Of a DNA stretch of 64,000 nt, positions 62,111-64,000 are shown piece after piece. The notes under the pieces were generated by a model. That model was not told the origin of the DNA. It made no database searches and saw nothing but the letters and a program-made list of their open reading frames with translations. The stretch is from Sediminicola sp040566555 (GTDB lineage Bacteria; Bacteroidota; Bacteroidia; Flavobacteriales; Flavobacteriaceae): contig NZ_JBEWYP010000003.1 in assembly GCF_040566555.1 (NCBI RefSeq), forward strand, positions 434,001 to 498,000, written 5' to 3'. The translations under genes were made by a program, and so were the position numbers. Numbering within the stretch: the first letter of the stretch is position 1; each line of letters begins with the position of its first letter.

Positions 62111-62740
62111 ATGAAAATTTACAAAGTCCTATTTATTGCAATGGCGCTTCTAGCGTTTAACCTACAATTTGCACAGGAACAGGAACAGGTCCAAGAGGAA
62201 GAAAGTCTATCTTTAGATGGAGGACCAATTAGCAGTCAGTTTGAATACATAACTTCTAATTCTGGAAACTATAATGCAAACGGCATAAGATACGAGGTAG
62301 TTAAATTGACTTTTATAGAAAAGTTGAGGCAAAATGTATTGGATAGCTTAAAAGTATATAACAAAAAGACTGCAGAACTAAATGCTACCATTGCAGCAAG
62401 TGAAGGAACCATCAACACCTTGGAAAATAAGTTGGAAGAAACTACCAACAACCTGATGGAAGTCAATGAAGAGAAGGACAGTATTTCCTTTTTGGGTATA
62501 ATGATTGCAAAAGGTACCTACAATTTTATGTTATGGACCATTATCACAGGCTTGTTGCTGTTATTGTTGTTTTTCATCTACAAATTTAGGCAGAGCAATA
62601 TTTTGACCCAAGAGGCCAAAACTGGACTGTCAGATCTTGAAATGGAATATGAGGACCATAGAAGAAGAGCCTTGGAACGAGAGCAAAAAATAAGTAGACA
62701 GCTCCAAGACGAACTGAACAAGCACAAGAAAACGAAATAA
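62111..62740 (+). CDS. Exported coiled-coil membrane protein upstream of trmD
   Basis: A 209-residue protein with a cleavable signal (about 1-21, ending FNLQFAQ), a Gln/Glu-rich N-terminus, a heptad-rich coiled coil (about 75-125), a single membrane segment (about 142-160, LWTIITGLLLLLLFFIY), then a second charged coiled coil facing the cytoplasm. Proteins here are often labelled tRNA (guanine-N1)-methyltransferase because they precede trmD, but no methyltransferase motif is present. It is not an enzyme by sequence; a membrane scaffold linking periplasm and cytoplasm is possible. A strong terminator follows. Confidence 0.78.
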   Translation: MKIYKVLFIAMALLAFNLQFAQEQEQVQEEESLSLDGGPISSQFEYITSNSGNYNANGIRYEVVKLTFIEKLRQNVLDSLKVYNKKTAELNATIAASEGTINTLENKLEETTNNLMEVNEEKDSISFLGIMIAKGTYNFMLWTIITGLLLLLLFFIYKFRQSNILTQEAKTGLSDLEMEYEDHRRRALEREQKISRQLQDELNKHKKTK

Positions 62741-62742
62741 CT

Positions 62743-62767
62743 AAAAGCTCCTGATGGAGCTTTTTTT
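62743..62767 (+). terminator. Terminator after the coiled-coil gene
   Basis: AAAAGCTCC pairs with GGAGCTTTT around TGAT, then a T run to 62767. This separates it from trmD. Confidence 0.88.
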
Positions 62768-62826
62768 AATTTAGGTATAAGCCAGCATAGTTCAACCTTG
62801 GCTATCCTACTTCTATTACTCCTCCT

Positions 62827-62861
62827 TTTGTGGTAGAAAAGGGCCATAAAATGTATCTTTG
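62827..62861 (+). promoter_or_regulatory. Promoter of trmD
   Basis: TTTG (62827-62830), 23 bases, then TATCTTTG (62854-62861), within the TTG-N17-23-TAnnTTTG range; 25 bases before the trmD ATG. Confidence 0.6.
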
Positions 62862-62886
62862 CAGCATCTTTTAAAGAAATACCCCG

Positions 62887-63561
62887 ATGCGAATAGATAT
62901 CATCACCGTTTTACCTGAGCTTATGACCAGTCCGTTTGAAGCTTCGATTATGAAAAGGGCCATAGAAAAGAAATTGGTCGAGGTTCATTTTCACAACCTT
63001 AGGGACTATACAGAATTAAGCTACAACCAAGTAGATGACTACCAATTTGGTGGCGGTGCGGGCATGGTTCTGATGATAGAGCCTATAGACAAATGTATTT
63101 CCAAATTGAAGTCGGAAAGAACGTACGACGAGGTTATTTACATGACTCCAGATGGGGAAACCTTGAACCAGAGGATGGCGAATGGGATATCTTTGAAAGA
63201 AAACATCATTATACTTTGTGGCCATTATAAGGGAGTGGACCAACGAGTAAGGGATACTTTGATCACGAGGGAAATATCCATTGGGGATTATGTCCTTTCG
63301 GGGGGAGAATTGGGGGCCGCAGTATTATGTGACACCATCATCAGGCTTATTCCCGGGGTTTTGAACAATGAAACGTCAGCTCTTACGGATAGTTTCCAGG
63401 ATAATTTATTGGCACCTCCAGTATACACACGCCCCTCGGACTATAAAGGTCTAAAAGTACCTGAAATTCTCTTGAGTGGAAATTTTCCTAAAATTGAAAA
63501 ATGGAGGGAAGATGAAGCCTTAAAGCGGACAGAACGACTCAGACCTGATCTCTTGGAGTAA
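62887..63561 (+). CDS. trmD: tRNA (guanine-37-N1)-methyltransferase
   Basis: A 224-residue SPOUT enzyme that methylates G37 to prevent frameshifting. The start MRIDIITVLPELMTSPFEASIM is typical. The knot and SAM-binding regions show GGGAGMVLMIEPID, ILCGHYKGVDQRVRD and ISIGDYVLSGGELGA; the catalytic Asp is in NLLAPPVYTRPSDY-type sequence. The protein is complete in the window. It has its own promoter after a terminator and is followed 139 bases later by rplS, which has a separate promoter. Confidence 0.96.
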   Translation: MRIDIITVLPELMTSPFEASIMKRAIEKKLVEVHFHNLRDYTELSYNQVDDYQFGGGAGMVLMIEPIDKCISKLKSERTYDEVIYMTPDGETLNQRMANGISLKENIIILCGHYKGVDQRVRDTLITREISIGDYVLSGGELGAAVLCDTIIRLIPGVLNNETSALTDSFQDNLLAPPVYTRPSDYKGLKVPEILLSGNFPKIEKWREDEALKRTERLRPDLLE

Positions 63562-63598
63562 ATAAAACGCCTTGATCCTAAAAAAGAACCGAAATAAG

Positions 63599-63628
63599 TT
63601 GTAAATTATAATTAATAAAGTAATTTTG
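63599..63628 (+). promoter_or_regulatory. Promoter of rplS
   Basis: TTG (63599-63601), exactly 19 bases, then TAATTTTG (63621-63628): the full consensus with the ideal spacing. It is about 72 bases before the rplS ATG. Confidence 0.75.
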
Positions 63629-63700
63629 CAACCTGTTAAAATTAACCTCTGGCGATATCCGTGGATGTTGGTTTTAAGAAACTTTAAAAATAAAAACAAG

Positions 63701-64000
63701 ATGGAATCATTAATTAAATTTGTTCAAGACGAATTTGTTCCTAAGAAGGACTTTCCAAAATTCTCAGCAGGAGACACAATTACTGTGTACTATGAGATTA
63801 AGGAAGGTGAAAAGACACGTACCCAGTTCTTTAAAGGAGTTGTTATACAACGTAAAGGATCTGGAACCACAGAAACATTTACTATCCGTAAAATGTCCGG
63901 TACTGTAGGTGTAGAGCGTATATTCCCAGTGAATATGCCAGCTTTGCAAAAAGTAGAGGTGAACAAAAAAGGTAAAGTACGTAGAGCTCGTATTTACTAC
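63701..64000 (+). CDS. rplS: Ribosomal protein L19, cut by window end
   Basis: The ATG at 63701 opens MESLIKFVQDEF, and 100 codons lie before the window edge. Core L19 sequence is clear: FSAGDTITVYYEIKEGEKTRTQFFKGVVIQ, then FTIRKMSGTVGVERIFPVN and KGKVRRARIYY. The protein contacts the 50S/30S interface. Typical length is about 115-120 residues, so only the last few residues are missing. The ideal promoter upstream fits high expression. The usual trmD-rplS order is kept, but the two genes have separate promoters here. Confidence 0.95.
   Translation, partial: MESLIKFVQDEFVPKKDFPKFSAGDTITVYYEIKEGEKTRTQFFKGVVIQRKGSGTTETFTIRKMSGTVGVERIFPVNMPALQKVEVNKKGKVRRARIYY

Noticed and set aside
1..64000. 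CRISPR array, insertion sequence, prophage or tRNA
   Set aside because: I looked for repeated 20-40 base units, transposase motifs, terminal repeats and cloverleaf sequences by eye and found none; a tRNA or RNA scan would be needed to be certain.

Overview
The window is chromosomal DNA of a member of the Bacteroidota, almost certainly family Flavobacteriaceae. Four things point there. The DNA is AT-rich with short intergenic gaps. Several genes and the SRP RNA are preceded by the flavobacterial promoter pattern TTG-N17-23-TAnnTTTG. Many lipoproteins have the short signal peptides typical of the phylum. Lineage-typical families and gene orders are present: a PorP/SprF-like type IX secretion protein, DUF4835, DUF6913 and DUF6503-like proteins, a monothiol bacilliredoxin, and bamD-rpoZ-coaBC-DUF4835-recN. 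Genus is not decidable by eye; a marine flavobacterium is a guess.

Layout. 1-4.7 kb: end of a small transaldolase/FSA gene, an SDR oxidoreductase, SRP RNA, then glutaminyl cyclotransferase, thioesterase and a beta-helix-like lipoprotein. 4.8-9.6 kb: the most accessory-looking stretch, with a LytTR regulator whose receiver has lost its phosphorylation residues, a 52-residue lipoprotein missed by length filters, a TPR histidine kinase whose start lies against a strong terminator, its response regulator, and an unrecognised 223-residue protein. 9.6-21.6 kb: glyA and fahA (divergent, with a palindrome between them), a lipoprotein, ytxJ/clpB (divergent, with an inverted repeat), a TetR regulator, a PorP/SprF-SPOR fusion, a histidine phosphatase lipoprotein, smpB and pcm. 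21.8-30.8 kb: a forward run of oxidoreductases, DUF1015, YggS, a DnaQ/GIY-YIG nuclease, a potassium-channel-like protein, miaA, and gluconate kinase plus permease. 30.8-43.3 kb: a long reverse block with an RprXY-like two-component system, coaE, a YbbR protein, a glycosyltransferase, fabI, recN, DUF4835, coaBC, rpoZ, bamD, dapA and DUF6913. 43.3-52.8 kb: a split 5'-nucleotidase, GyrI-like protein, ligA, prmC, GNAT, ribD, HAD, DMT transporter, IMPACT protein and thioesterase. 53-64 kb: dnaA, LMW-PTP, an RsmI-like methyltransferase, a lysozyme-fold lytic protein, mltG, GNAT, dapF, a DegP-type protease, long-form GAPDH, a coiled-coil membrane protein, trmD and the start of rplS.

Most of the window is core metabolism and information processing: CoA synthesis (coaBC, coaE), lysine/peptidoglycan precursors (dapA, dapF, mltG), outer-membrane assembly (bamD), DNA replication and repair (dnaA, ligA, recN), tRNA modification (miaA, trmD) and proteostasis (clpB, DegP-like, smpB). 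I saw no insertion sequence, prophage, CRISPR array, tRNA, rRNA or integration site, and no stretch over 300 bases lacks a gene. I do not see a clear new multi-gene defence or mobile system. The best leads are the 4.8-8.7 kb signalling locus and several perfect palindromes in divergent promoter regions.
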